Part shown: positions 1 to 8,315 of the stretch, one piece after another
Position numbering within the stretch: position 1 is the first letter of the stretch
Layout of the letters: each line of letters begins with the position of its first letter
Assembly (NCBI RefSeq): GCF_014205835.1
Contig: NZ_JACHCQ010000040.1
Location: 1 to 53,086 of the forward strand
DNA from: Pedobacter sp. AK013
GTDB taxonomy: Bacteria > Bacteroidota > Bacteroidia > Sphingobacteriales > Sphingobacteriaceae
DNA length: 53,086 nucleotides
Direction: 5' to 3'
Notes under the pieces: generated by a model
The model's database searches: none
What the model saw: the letters and a program-made list of their open reading frames with translations, nothing else
What the model was told of the DNA's origin: nothing
Position numbers and translations under genes: made by a program

Positions 1-36
1 ATAGCTGATTTAATATCGGCTGTCCGGTAAAAAATG

Positions 37-115
37 TATTTTTGCCCATGTTGTATTTAGGTGTGGTAACTCAAATATAACACTACAAAGGGTAGACTTA
101 AAGCTACCCTTTTTT
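37..115 (+). ncRNA. candidate small RNA with its own promoter and terminator
   Basis: A perfect Bacteroidota -7 box (TATTTTTG, 37-44) is followed after about 60 bases by a strong intrinsic terminator (89-115), with no open reading frame of useful size between them. The predicted transcript would run from about 51 to 115. It can form an upstream hairpin (TAGGTGT near 58-64 with ACACTA near 80-85, one bulge) and then the terminator hairpin. It is about 500 bases from rpsA, so a leader role for rpsA is unlikely. It could instead be the 3' end of a transcript that starts before the window. I do not recognise a known RNA family. Confidence 0.35.
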
Positions 116-116
116 A
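89..116 (+). terminator. intrinsic terminator
   Basis: GGGTAG (90-95) and CTACCC (104-109) form a six-pair stem around an eight-base loop, followed by six T. It ends either the candidate small RNA or a gene upstream of the window. Confidence 0.75.
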
Positions 117-149
117 TAAACAAAAAAATATTTCTCCGGACAACAGTGA

Positions 150-256
150 AATAAATTCAGCATGACGATGTGCTTTATTTTATTCGTCATTCTGAACTTG
201 TTTCAGAATCTTTTTTAAAGGTATGGACTGTCCTTCAACAAGCACAGGGTGACAAT
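150..256. repeat. interspersed imperfect palindromic repeat
   Basis: The stretch contains CGTCATTCTGAACTTGTTTC followed by a degenerate inverted arm (CTTCAACAAG...CAGGGTGACAAT). The two arms read as divergent copies of one sequence in opposite orientation. From general knowledge, this type of non-coding palindromic repeat is common between genes of Sphingobacteriaceae. No gene is seen here. Confidence 0.5.
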
Positions 257-336
257 ATTTTTTGATTTTCACCTTAACTTAATAAATCGCTGTAAAGGAA
301 CGTTTGGTAGGTATTTGTGTACAGCCCCTTATTTTT

Positions 337-416
337 AAACCTGATAGAGCGGAATAGCCCGCAGCGCAGCGAGGACTATAAGCGATAGCAGGACTGCTGC
401 TTCCGATGAAATACTG
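337..416 (-). repeat. dispersed repeat family, copy A
   Basis: Read on the minus strand this copy runs CAGTATTTCATCGG, then AGTCCTGCTATCGCTTATAG, and ends CTATCAGGTTT. The same order of blocks recurs at 28239-28317, and shorter versions lie at 2836-2893 and 52912-52971. All four copies are intergenic. The rest of 257-550 holds nothing else I can recognise. Confidence 0.6.
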
Positions 417-553
417 GGCGCTCATTTTCAAATAATTACGAAAACCCATGCTAACAATTTGCAAATTCTATGATTTAGATGCTGAAATAAATTCATCAAG
501 ACAAACTAGAAATCTTAATACGCTAAAAATCAGCAAGATTTATTAAAAAAATC

Positions 554-584
554 TTTTCTATTAATTAAAATATTTTTACCTTTG
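554..584 (+). promoter_or_regulatory. probable rpsA promoter
   Basis: TACCTTTG (577-584) matches the Bacteroidota -7 consensus TAnnTTTG, with a TTTT tract (554-557) at about the spacing expected for the -33 element. The ribosome-binding sequence AGGAG (606-610) follows, 11 bases before the rpsA ATG. Confidence 0.55.
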
Positions 585-621
585 CAGTCCCTAAATAGGG
601 AAAAAAGGAGACAATTAATTA

Positions 622-2556
622 ATGGCTAAAAAACAAGTAGCAGAAAAAGAATTAGCAGCAAAAACAGCTGAACTTCAGGGAGAAGGCGGACGCCTAACTG
701 AAAAAGAAACTATTGAATCAGAAGCTGATTCAGTTTCGATCGAATCGATCAAATCATCATTAGCAACACCAAGCGAAGATTTCGACTGGGATGCAGATGA
801 AAAAGTTTTTGGTAATTACAATGAAGCAGACCGTAAAAAGTTTGAAGATATGTATGCCGGAACATTCAACCAGATCACTAAAGGTGAAATTATCAGTGGT
901 ATCGTTGTTTCAATCAACAACAAAGACGTAGTATTAAACGTAGGTTTCAAATCAGACGGTTTAGTTTCTACTTCTGAGTTCCGTGATACACCAGATCTAA
1001 AAATCGGCGATTCAGTTGACGTATTCGTTGAAGCACCAGAAGATGCTAACGGTCAATTGATCCTTTCTCGCAAAAGAGCTAAAACCCAAAGATCATGGGA
1101 AGCAATTAACGAGGCACTTGAAAATGACAGAATCATCAATGGTTTCGTTAAGAGCCGTACTAAAGGTGGTTTAATTGTTGATATCATGGGCGTTGAGGCT
1201 TTCTTACCAGGATCTCAAATTGATATTAAACCTATCCGCGATTACGATGTATACGTGGGTAAAACAATGGAATTCAAAGTTGTTAAAATTAACCACGAGT
1301 TTAAAAACGTAGTAGTTTCTCATAAAGTGTTAATTGAAGACGATTTAGAATCACAAAAAGTAGAAATCGTTTCTAAATTAGAAAAAGGTCAGGTATTAGA
1401 AGGTACCGTTAAAAACATTACTGATTTCGGTGTGTTCATCGATTTAGGTGGTGTTGATGGTTTACTTCACATTACTGATATTTCTTGGGGCCGCATAGAG
1501 CATCCGAAAGAAGTATTATCATTAGATGAAAAAATCAACGTTGTTGTTTTAGATTTCGATGATGAGAAAAAACGTATCGCTTTAGGCTTGAAACAATTAA
1601 CTCCACACCCTTGGGAGAACTTAAGTGCTGACATCCAAGTTGGTTCTAAAGTAAAAGGAAAAATCGTAACTGTTGCAGATTACGGTGCTTTCTTAGAAAT
1701 CATCCCTGGTGTTGAAGGTTTAATCCACGTTTCTGAAATGAGCTGGTCGCAAAACTTAAGAAACCCACAAGAATTCTTAAAAGTTGGCGATGAGATCGAA
1801 GCTGAAGTTTTAACTTTAGACAGAGACGAGCGCAAAATGAGCTTAGGTATTAAACAATTATCTAACGATCCATGGCAAGAAGTTGCTGCTAAATTCCCAG
1901 TTGGAAGCAAGCACAAAGCAACTGTTAAAAACATGACTAACTTCGGCGTATTTGTTGAAATCGAAGAAGGTATTGATGGTTTAATCCACATCTCTGACTT
2001 ATCATGGTCTAAAAAAGTAAACCACCCTAACGAATTCACTAAAGTTGGTGATGTATTAGACGTAGTTGTTTTAGAATTAGACGTTGATAACCGTAAATTA
2101 AGCTTAGGTCACAAACAATTAGAAGAAAACCCTTGGGATACTTTCGAAACAATCTTCACTTTAGATTCGGTTCACCAAGGTACTGTTGTTAAAGTAACTG
2201 ATAAAGGTGCTGTTATTGCTTTACCTTATGGTGTAGAAGGTTTCGTACCAACTAAACACATGGTTAAAGAAGACGGTACTTCAGTTAAAGCTGAAGAAAC
2301 CAATGACTTCAAAATCATTGAATTCAACAAAGAAGCAAAACGTATCGTAGTATCTCACGCCCGTATTTGGGAAGAGGTTAAAGCTGAAGCTGTAGCAGAA
2401 GAAAGAAATGCTAAGAAAAAAGAAGCTAAAGCTGCTGTAACTGCGGTTAAAAAAGTTAAAGATTCTGTAGAGAAATCTACTTTAGGAGACTTAGACGTAT
2501 TAGCTCAATTGAAATCGCAATTAGAAGGCGAAGAAAGCAAAGCTAAAAAAGGCTAG
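622..2556 (+). CDS. rpsA: 30S ribosomal protein S1
   Basis: A 644-residue protein with six successive S1 (OB-fold) RNA-binding repeats, each beginning with a G-x-(V/I)-x-G-x-V-like strand: about residues 88-155 (GEIISGIV), 172-240 (INGFVKSRTKGGLIVD), 258-328 (GTVKNITDFGVFIDL), 345-415 (KGKIVTVADYGAFLEI), 432-500 (ATVKNMTNFGVFVEI) and 517-588 (GTVVKVTDKGAVIAL). Repeats 3 to 5 carry the typical GL(I/L)H(I/V)(T/S)(D/E)(I/M/L)SW ending. In bacteria S1 helps load mRNA on the 30S subunit. The acidic N-terminal extension and the lysine/alanine-rich tail are common in Bacteroidota. The start is supported by AGGAG 11 bases upstream. Codon use is strongly biased (TTA leucine, GTT and GTA valine), as expected for a highly expressed gene. 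A terminator follows, so it is probably monocistronic. Confidence 0.97.
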   Translation: MAKKQVAEKELAAKTAELQGEGGRLTEKETIESEADSVSIESIKSSLATPSEDFDWDADEKVFGNYNEADRKKFEDMYAGTFNQITKGEIISGIVVSINNKDVVLNVGFKSDGLVSTSEFRDTPDLKIGDSVDVFVEAPEDANGQLILSRKRAKTQRSWEAINEALENDRIINGFVKSRTKGGLIVDIMGVEAFLPGSQIDIKPIRDYDVYVGKTMEFKVVKINHEFKNVVVSHKVLIEDDLESQKVEIVSKLEKGQVLEGTVKNITDFGVFIDLGGVDGLLHITDISWGRIEHPKEVLSLDEKINVVVLDFDDEKKRIALGLKQLTPHPWENLSADIQVGSKVKGKIVTVADYGAFLEIIPGVEGLIHVSEMSWSQNLRNPQEFLKVGDEIEAEVLTLDRDERKMSLGIKQLSNDPWQEVAAKFPVGSKHKATVKNMTNFGVFVEIEEGIDGLIHISDLSWSKKVNHPNEFTKVGDVLDVVVLELDVDNRKLSLGHKQLEENPWDTFETIFTLDSVHQGTVVKVTDKGAVIALPYGVEGFVPTKHMVKEDGTSVKAEETNDFKIIEFNKEAKRIVVSHARIWEEVKAEAVAEERNAKKKEAKAAVTAVKKVKDSVEKSTLGDLDVLAQLKSQLEGEESKAKKG

Positions 2557-2576
2557 TTCTTTTTAACTGAAATATT

Positions 2577-2610
2577 AATCCCGATAGCGAAAGTTATCGG
2601 GATTTTTTTT
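2577..2610 (+). terminator. rpsA terminator
   Basis: ATCCCGAT and ATCGGGAT form a stem across a short loop, followed by eight T at 2603-2610. It lies 20 bases after the rpsA stop codon. Confidence 0.85.
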
Positions 2611-2617
2611 GCTTTTT

Positions 2618-2805
2618 TTTTGCCACGGAAACATGGATTTCTTTAATGGATCGTAAATTGTGGGCAGGCTTTCTCAGCGGACAGCTTGCCCCGATTTTTG
2701 GGGAAGCAATCTCATTTTCATTCACCATATAAGAAATGTAAGAACATTGAAGAAATTTGCAACATGAGCTTATATTTTCTTAAATGTCTTATATGGTTAA
2801 ATATT
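2618..2805. repeat. intergenic repeat, AAATGTCTTATATGG family
   Basis: The region starts GCCACGGAAACATGGATTTC and ends AAATGTCTTATATGGTTAAA (about 2782-2801). An inverted relative, CACCATATAAGAAATGTAAG, lies at about 2723-2742. The end block recurs nearly exactly at 46638-46657. No coding capacity is seen. Confidence 0.45.
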
Positions 2806-2835
2806 TGAAAACGAACGCAATCCTAAATCAGTAAC

Positions 2836-2893
2836 TCCTGCCCCGCTGTCCGCTTTACTCCGTTACACTTCGTGCCCGCTCCCATCGGGTTTA
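2836..2893 (+). repeat. dispersed repeat family, copy B
   Basis: Shares TCCTGC, CTGTCCGCTTTACTCCG, CGTGCCCGCTCCCATC and the final GGGTTTA with copies A, C and D elsewhere in the window. It lies between the rpsA terminator and the hexosaminidase gene. This and the preceding repeat account for most of the 425-base gap. Confidence 0.6.
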
Positions 2894-2981
2894 TGTAACA
2901 TAAATAATCCGTTCTACCATCCCTTTCCCTTCATCCGTCAATAATGACTACTTTTGAAAAACGTAACCAAGCCTTTTCAGC

Positions 2982-4655
2982 ATGAAAAAATTTATCTTTT
3001 TGTTTCTGACCCTTATTTCGTTCAAAGTTTCTGCTCAGGAAGTGAATATTATCCCACAGCCGGCACAATTAAGACCAGGACTCTACCCAACCGATAAATT
3101 TAAAATTGATAATCAGACTATTATTTTCATAACAGATAATAAAGCGATGAATTCTGCTACATTTTTAGCAGAATATTTATTTAAACAGTACAAACTCAAT
3201 CTTAAAATAAGTAATGCTGCAGAAGACGGAAATAAAAACAGCATTAAACTTGTATTATCTGATCAATTGTATAAAAACCCAAACAAATACTTTGTATCGG
3301 TACTTTCTACAAGTCTAAATGCAGGAGCATCTTCAGAACAGGGCTTATTTTATGCAGTTCAAAGTATTATCCAACTATTACCTGCAACAACTGAGGATAA
3401 ACTCTTCATCCCTTCTGTTGATATAATAGATTACCCCCGTTTCGATTATCGCGGCATGCACCTCGATGTAAGCCGTCATTTTTTTGATATAGCTTTTATT
3501 AAGCAATACATCGATTACCTGGCCCTGCATAAAATGAATTACTTCCATTGGCATTTAACCGATGACCATGGCTGGCGGATCGAGATCAAAAAATATCCCA
3601 GACTAACCGAAATCGGCGCCTGGCGTAATGGCAGCATTATTGGTTTATGGCCCGGAAAAGGCAATGAAAATATTAAATACCAGGTACTGCCCAACGAAAT
3701 TAAAATTACGCCAAAAGATGCTGTAATTAAAACCGATGGTATTCGCCATGGCGGCTTTTACACACAGGAGCAGATTAAAGAGGTAGTTGATTATGCTGCT
3801 AAACGTTACATCACCATTATCCCCGAAATTGAAATGCCTGCGCACAGCATGGCTTTATTGGCGGCCTATCCGGAATTAGGTACCGAACCTAACAAAAAGT
3901 ACACCGTGGCCGAAACCTGGGGAATGATGAATAAATACAACAATGTATTGCAGGCTTCTGATACTACTTTTAAGTTTTTAGAAAATGTTTTAACAGAAGT
4001 AATGGCCTTATTCCCCTCTCCTTATATTCACATAGGTGGCGATGAGGCTTCTAAAGTATGGTGGAAACAATCGGCAGTTTCGCAACAGGTAATGAAAGCC
4101 AATGGTTTGAAAACTGAAAGTGAATTACAAAGTTATTTTATCCGCAGGATGGAGAAATTTGTAAACAGCAGAGGTAAAACCATCATCGGCTGGAACGAAA
4201 TTTTACAGGGAGGCCTGGCACCAAATGCAGTGGTAATGAGCTGGCAGAGCGAAAAAGGCGGCATAGAAGCGGCAAAGCAAAACCACAAAGCCATTATGAC
4301 CCCCGAAAATAAAATGTACTTTAATCATGGTCAGTTTGTAGAAGAAGATAGTTTAACCGCAAGTACCCCATCACTGCTGGCTGATGTATACAACTATGAA
4401 CCTGTACCGGCAGAATTAAATACCGAACAGGCAACATACATTTGGGGTGCACAAGGCTGTTTATGGAGCGAATACATTACCAACCCGGCAAAAGTACAAT
4501 ACCAGCTTTTTCCCCGATTGGATGCTTTAAGCGAAGTACTGTGGAGCCCTAAAGAAAAACGCAATTATCCTGATTTCCAGAAACGCCTCAAAACACAGTT
4601 TAAACGCTATGATTTAATGGGCATTACCTATTCGAAAAGGTATTTAGAAAATTAA
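2982..4655 (+). CDS. exported GH20 beta-N-acetylhexosaminidase
   Basis: A 557-residue exported enzyme. A signal peptide covers residues 1-19 (lysines, hydrophobic core, ending VSAQ). An N-terminal GH20 support domain (about 20-150) precedes the (beta/alpha)8 catalytic domain, which opens with DYPRFDYRGMHLDVSRHFF and continues with NYFHWHLTDDHGWRIEIKKYP. The catalytic Asp-Glu pair is in HIGGDE (D354, E355). In GH20 the aspartate helps the substrate acetamido group act as nucleophile and the glutamate is the acid/base. The expected reaction is removal of terminal beta-linked GlcNAc or GalNAc from glycans or chitin oligosaccharides, in the periplasm or at the outer membrane. No lipobox is seen. 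It is not linked to the SusCD cluster 18 kb away, although its activity would fit the same glycans. Confidence 0.93.
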   Translation: MKKFIFLFLTLISFKVSAQEVNIIPQPAQLRPGLYPTDKFKIDNQTIIFITDNKAMNSATFLAEYLFKQYKLNLKISNAAEDGNKNSIKLVLSDQLYKNPNKYFVSVLSTSLNAGASSEQGLFYAVQSIIQLLPATTEDKLFIPSVDIIDYPRFDYRGMHLDVSRHFFDIAFIKQYIDYLALHKMNYFHWHLTDDHGWRIEIKKYPRLTEIGAWRNGSIIGLWPGKGNENIKYQVLPNEIKITPKDAVIKTDGIRHGGFYTQEQIKEVVDYAAKRYITIIPEIEMPAHSMALLAAYPELGTEPNKKYTVAETWGMMNKYNNVLQASDTTFKFLENVLTEVMALFPSPYIHIGGDEASKVWWKQSAVSQQVMKANGLKTESELQSYFIRRMEKFVNSRGKTIIGWNEILQGGLAPNAVVMSWQSEKGGIEAAKQNHKAIMTPENKMYFNHGQFVEEDSLTASTPSLLADVYNYEPVPAELNTEQATYIWGAQGCLWSEYITNPAKVQYQLFPRLDALSEVLWSPKEKRNYPDFQKRLKTQFKRYDLMGITYSKRYLEN

Positions 4656-4732
4656 TGTTTTTTTAAAAGAAGCGTCTTTTAACGCTGGTCTATTATAAAA
4701 TAAAATGCAATCTTTGCAATAAAAATTAAACC

Positions 4733-4939
4733 ATGCGTAAACTATTTGCCGTTCTTTCTACTATCATTACTTTATTTGCCATTAAAGAAACGGTGTATGT
4801 ATTTACTTCTACTGAAGCAGACATGGTTAAGCAAAAAGCAATCATGATTGTAATCGCTTTAAGTATTACCATACCATTGATTATTTTAACACTTTGGCTT
4901 TGGTCGCCGGGTAGAAAGAAAAATGACCAACAAAATTAA
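4733..4939 (+). CDS. small membrane protein with two transmembrane helices
   Basis: A 68-residue protein with two predicted membrane segments (about residues 4-27 and 37-60) and a basic, polar C-terminus (SPGRKKNDQQN). I do not recognise a family. AATCTTTG at about 4711-4718 is close to the Bacteroidota -7 consensus and gives it a possible promoter just upstream. Its 3' end overlaps the convergent DCC-family gene by about four bases. The compact arrangement and membrane-like composition argue for a real gene, but no function can be given. Confidence 0.6.
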   Translation: MRKLFAVLSTIITLFAIKETVYVFTSTEADMVKQKAIMIVIALSITIPLIILTLWLWSPGRKKNDQQN

Positions 4940-5337
4940 TTAATAAACTTACTTTTCAATTCAGGCGTTGGCACCCAACAACTCTCCTGCTTTCCCCACC
5001 ATTGGTAACGGTTTTTGGCAATAATATCGTAAACCCAGTCGCGTATAAATTTAGGAACAATAAGAAACGCATAAAGAAGCGGAATTAATCCATTAAGTTT
5101 TCGGGCCACACGCAATGCTGCTGATGATTTGGTATAGAGTTTTCCATCCTCCAGCAATAAAATGGTATTCAACTTTTCTGGATCCGCATTAAGTTTTGGC
5201 AGCATTTCTTTGGCGTAATCACCTTGTAATGCAGTAAACTTAAATTGATCCTTTTTATCGTGCGCAATAACAAACTGAACCGATGCATTGCAAAGATTAC
5301 AAATGCCATCAAAAAAAATTACGGGTTGTTGCATCAT
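4936..5337 (-). CDS. DCC-family thiol-disulfide oxidoreductase (DUF393)
   Basis: A 133-residue protein whose N-terminus PVIFFDGICNLCNASVQF holds the family signature DGxCxxC (D10, C13, C16). The Asp-Cys-x-x-Cys centre is what gives the DCC family its name and suggests a thioredoxin-like redox role, though substrates are mostly unknown. The length is normal for the family. The C-terminal half has the usual AL+ tract followed by a tyrosine/tryptophan-rich stretch (YDIIAKNRYQWWG). No signal peptide is seen, so it is probably cytoplasmic or membrane-associated. The start could be either of two adjacent ATG codons (5337 or 5334). It is transcribed towards the small membrane gene and overlaps its end. 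Confidence 0.85.
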   Translation of the reverse strand: MMQQPVIFFDGICNLCNASVQFVIAHDKKDQFKFTALQGDYAKEMLPKLNADPEKLNTILLLEDGKLYTKSSAALRVARKLNGLIPLLYAFLIVPKFIRDWVYDIIAKNRYQWWGKQESCWVPTPELKSKFIN

Positions 5338-5583
5338 AGCATATAAAAATAATGTTTTAAATGCAAAAGCAACCAGAGCGTTCTGAAAAATATCAGACTA
5401 AAGCAGAAAGTCTAAAGCTTAAAGGGCACCATGATGTATTATAAGTCTTTTACCTTTCTTTGTAATTTGGTATTTCCATGTGTATAAAATTATTTTTTGC
5501 TTTTACATTTTGATAAAGAACAATTTAGCCTTAGAATCCTAAAACAAATCGATCTTCAACTTTATTACCTTAAAACAATTTTA

Positions 5584-5591
5584 TATATTTG
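5584..5591 (+). promoter_or_regulatory. pyrR-pyrB promoter -7 box
   Basis: TATATTTG is a perfect TAnnTTTG. The in-frame TTG at 5589 that an ORF finder may take as the start is part of this box. Transcription would then begin near 5598, only about nine bases before the ATG at 5607, leaving no room for a PyrR-type attenuator leader. Confidence 0.6.
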
Positions 5592-5606
5592 CCCAATCCT
5601 TCTTCA

Positions 5607-6155
5607 ATGCAAAAGAAAACACTTCTTGACGGACAAAAAATTCAGATTACAATTAAGAGGCTCTGCCATCAATTAATTGAAAACCACGACGATTTCGCAA
5701 ATACCGTTTTAATTGGCATCCAGCCAAGGGGTATTTTTTTGGCAGATCGCATTCATCAGGATCTTCAGCTTATCCTTAAAAACAAGAAAATTTTAAAGGG
5801 AAACCTTGATATTACTTTCTTTAGAGATGATTTTCGCCGTAAAGATGGATTGGTTACCGCAAGCAGCAACTCTATCGATTTTATCATCGAAGGTAAAAAA
5901 GTAATCTTAATTGATGATGTACTTTGGACGGGCAGAACCATCAGGGCAGCTCTTGATGCTTTACTAGCTTATGGCCGACCAGAGAAAGTGGAACTTTTGG
6001 TTTTAATAGACCGTAGGTTTAGTAGACATTTACCTATCGAACCAGATTACATTGGGCATCAGGTAGATAGTCTAAACTCACAACAGGTAAAAGTAACCTG
6101 GGCGAGTGAAGGAAGTGAGGATAAAGTGATTTTAATATCGGACAATAATAAATAA
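5607..6155 (+). CDS. pyrR: PyrR-like pyrimidine regulator / uracil phosphoribosyltransferase
   Basis: A 182-residue type I phosphoribosyltransferase (counted from the ATG at 5607). The PRPP-binding signature is VILIDDVLWTGRTIRAAL, very close to the PyrR-type DDVLxTGRT. The upstream IGIQPRG loop and the C-terminal LIDRRFSRHLPIEPDYIG also match PyrR. PyrR proteins bind UMP and pyr mRNA leaders in Firmicutes and have weak uracil phosphoribosyltransferase activity. The gene stops two bases before pyrB, so the two form an operon and a role in pyrimidine control or salvage is likely. I see no anti-terminator leader ahead of it, so any regulation may differ from the Bacillus model. The upstream TTG at 5589 would add six residues but lies inside the promoter. 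Confidence 0.9.
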   Translation: MQKKTLLDGQKIQITIKRLCHQLIENHDDFANTVLIGIQPRGIFLADRIHQDLQLILKNKKILKGNLDITFFRDDFRRKDGLVTASSNSIDFIIEGKKVILIDDVLWTGRTIRAALDALLAYGRPEKVELLVLIDRRFSRHLPIEPDYIGHQVDSLNSQQVKVTWASEGSEDKVILISDNNK

Positions 6156-6157
6156 AA

Positions 6158-7087
6158 ATGGCAGCAGAAAAACTATCAACCCGACATCTTTTAGGCATTA
6201 AAGATATTAACCGGAATGATATCGAATTGATTTTCGAAACTGCAGATAATTTCAAGGAGGTGATTAACAGACCGATCAAAAAGGTTCCTTCACTGCGTGA
6301 TATTACGATTGCCAATATCTTTTTCGAAAACTCTACCCGTACCAAACTTTCATTCGAACTTGCCGAAAAAAGACTTTCTGCTGATGTGGTTAATTTTGCG
6401 GCTTCATCTTCGTCGGTGAGTAAGGGCGAAACCCTGATCGATACCGTAAACAATATCTTATCCATGAAAGTTGATATGGTGGTGATGCGTCATCCTTATG
6501 CCGGTGCAGGTCAGTTTTTAAGCAAACATGTAAAGGCCCAGATTGTAAATGCCGGAGATGGTGCGCACGAACACCCAACACAGGCCTTACTTGATGCATT
6601 TTCTATTCGCCAGAAACTGGGTGATGTAGCAGGCAAAAAAGTAGTCATTGTAGGTGATATCCTGCACTCGCGTGTAGCGATCTCAAACATCCTTTGCCTG
6701 CAGCGTTTAGGTGCCGAAGTAATGGTTTGCGGTCCAACAACATTAATCCCCAAACACATCCACCAACTGGGAGTAAAGGTTGAACATAATTTAATTAAAG
6801 CACTGAACTGGTGCGATGTAGCAAATATGCTCCGAATCCAACTGGAGCGCCAGGACATTAAATATTTCCCATCGTTAAGGGAATATGCCATGATGTACGG
6901 CCTGAACAAACAGATCTTAGATAACCTCGATAAAGAAATCATTGTCATGCACCCCGGCCCAATAAACAGAGGTGTGGAGATTACGAGCGATGTGGCCGAC
7001 AGCAAACAATCGATTATTTTAGAACAGGTAGAAAACGGAGTGGCAGTAAGAATGGCTGTGCTGTATCTTCTGGCTAGTCAGGGGTAA
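6158..7087 (+). CDS. pyrB: aspartate carbamoyltransferase catalytic subunit
   Basis: A 309-residue ATCase that condenses carbamoyl phosphate with aspartate in de novo pyrimidine synthesis. The carbamoyl-phosphate site FFENSTRTKLSFE is at about residues 54-66. The SSVSKGE loop (about 86-92), the HPTQALLDAF motif (about 137-146) and the C-terminal HPGPINRGVEI (about 265-275) are all intact. The length is normal. No pyrI regulatory-subunit gene follows; the next gene is on the other strand and belongs to an unrelated decaying locus. It is translated from the same message as pyrR, with two bases between the genes. Confidence 0.97.
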   Translation: MAAEKLSTRHLLGIKDINRNDIELIFETADNFKEVINRPIKKVPSLRDITIANIFFENSTRTKLSFELAEKRLSADVVNFAASSSSVSKGETLIDTVNNILSMKVDMVVMRHPYAGAGQFLSKHVKAQIVNAGDGAHEHPTQALLDAFSIRQKLGDVAGKKVVIVGDILHSRVAISNILCLQRLGAEVMVCGPTTLIPKHIHQLGVKVEHNLIKALNWCDVANMLRIQLERQDIKYFPSLREYAMMYGLNKQILDNLDKEIIVMHPGPINRGVEITSDVADSKQSIILEQVENGVAVRMAVLYLLASQG

Positions 7088-7112
7088 GTTTGGCGGTTAG
7101 GCCAATGTGTCA

Positions 7113-7619
7113 TCAGCTACTTGATCGGTGATATTTCAAACGGCTTAATAAGACGATAGTATTATCAAAGAATTCATCAATTATATATATCGGAACCGTG
7201 TCCTCTGGATTTATTTTTAAGGAATAGACCTTTAGTTCTTTAAAAAAAGAAATGCTTTCAGAGTTACTTATAATTATTTCATTTATAGGAAATGATTTGA
7301 CAACCGAACTTGTGCCAAACCACTCACAAGTTTCAATTAAAACCACGTCATCATTAATTGAAATGCTTTTCGCCATTTGATTGAAGTATTTTTTTCTGGA
7401 ATAGTATGGGCTAACAAAACTAATTAGTATCAAGAATACAGGAAGGATTGAAATTAATATAAATTTTAAATTTAGTCCATAAATCGCCAAACCTATGCCC
7501 AAGTAAAATAATAAAAAAACTGGCGCATAAAGGAATATCCCAGATTTAGTTTCCTTAAGCCATTTATCATAGAATTCTACACCCTTTTGATTCACTTTTA
7601 AATTGATTTCTTCCATCAT
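7113..7619 (-). CDS. immunity-like membrane protein, paralogue 1
   Basis: A 168-residue protein with a two-helix membrane hairpin (about residues 26-50 and 53-72), then a soluble C-terminal domain of beta-strand character. It is a paralogue of the protein at 7815-8315: both have two helices followed by a basic (R)RKY patch, then IETxxWF, and near the end a (E/D)(D/E)FFD(D/N) motif. The layout (membrane hairpin plus PH-like domain) recalls YcxB-type proteins, but I cannot name a family with confidence. It directly follows the 3' tail of a broken toxin-like gene (7622-7735), the usual position of an immunity gene. The start may be either of two adjacent ATG codons. Confidence 0.6.
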   Translation of the reverse strand: MMEEINLKVNQKGVEFYDKWLKETKSGIFLYAPVFLLFYLGIGLAIYGLNLKFILISILPVFLILISFVSPYYSRKKYFNQMAKSISINDDVVLIETCEWFGTSSVVKSFPINEIIISNSESISFFKELKVYSLKINPEDTVPIYIIDEFFDNTIVLLSRLKYHRSSS

Positions 7620-7621
7620 AT

Positions 7622-7735
7622 TTATTTAATTGGACCTCCATTATTCAGAACATCATAGGCGCTCGCTATAGGTGTTGAGTGAAACAACAGTTCATAATGA
7701 TTGAGAACCGAATTTATTGCAAACCATCTACCTGT
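7622..7735 (-). pseudogene. 3' remnant of a toxin-like C-terminal domain
   Basis: An open stretch of 37 codons on the minus strand, preceded by a stop at 7736-7738 and with no start of its own. It ends ...SAYDVLNNGGPIK-stop three bases before the next gene. The ending resembles that of the remnant at 8302-8902 (...VYSDVLSNGDVYDRK-stop), and each is followed by a paralogous membrane protein. I read it as the tail of a second, almost wholly deleted copy of the same toxin domain. The rest of the gap to 7814 is AT-rich and shows nothing further. Confidence 0.4.
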
Positions 7736-7814
7736 TTATCTAAAACAGTATGATCTTTTATAATTTTGATAAAAATTTATAATCAAACATATTAAAAGGG
7801 GCTCTCTTATATCG

Positions 7815-8315
7815 TTATTTGATTTCAGATACTAGTAGTTTTATTGGATCGTCAAAAAAATCTTCAACAAGATACAATTCAATTTCTTTGATATACTTAA
7901 TATTCAATATCCAGAGTGGCTTTTCTTTAAAGAAAGGATTATCTAAATGGTGACTGATTTGAAGGTCTGTTTTTATGAAGGAACCAACTATTGGCTGGTA
8001 ATTAAACCAACCATAAGTTTCGATCTGTATGACATTATCTTCTACGTGAACTTTTTTCACCATTCCATTAATATACTTTCTCCTTAGAAAAATAGGACTG
8101 TAAACCAAACCACTTATAATTGCTGCCACTGGAAGCAATAAAATAAAAACTAGCTTGATTGAAATCCCAACGATGAGGATAAAACATACCAAACAAACCA
8201 CAATCGCGACTGGGGTTGCAATAAAAACACTTTGTACGGCATCCTTTTTCCACTTAAGATAAAAGAGATCGCTTTTATCATTGGCCTCTAAAATCGATAT
8301 TTTATTTTCTATCAT
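7815..8315 (-). CDS. immunity-like membrane protein, paralogue 2
   Basis: A protein of 166 residues from the ATG at 8315. That start has a GGAG ribosome-binding sequence (8325-8322) six bases upstream; two earlier ATG codons (8327, 8321) lie over or beside that site and are less likely. Two hydrophobic helices (about residues 30-55 and 58-78) are followed by FLRRKYINGMVKKV and a soluble domain with IETYGWF and VEDFFDDP. Similarity to the protein at 7113-7619 is clear in these motifs. The start lies inside the end of the toxin remnant 8302-8902, so the two were translated together. A membrane-bound immunity protein would fit a toxin acting on the envelope; this is inference. Confidence 0.6.
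   Translation of the reverse strand: MIENKISILEANDKSDLFYLKWKKDAVQSVFIATPVAIVVCLVCFILIVGISIKLVFILLLPVAAIISGLVYSPIFLRRKYINGMVKKVHVEDNVIQIETYGWFNYQPIVGSFIKTDLQISHHLDNPFFKEKPLWILNIKYIKEIELYLVEDFFDDPIKLLVSEIK

Noticed and set aside
279..464. A 61-codon frame on the minus strand
   Set aside because: It coincides with a dispersed repeat copy and encodes repeat-derived sequence.
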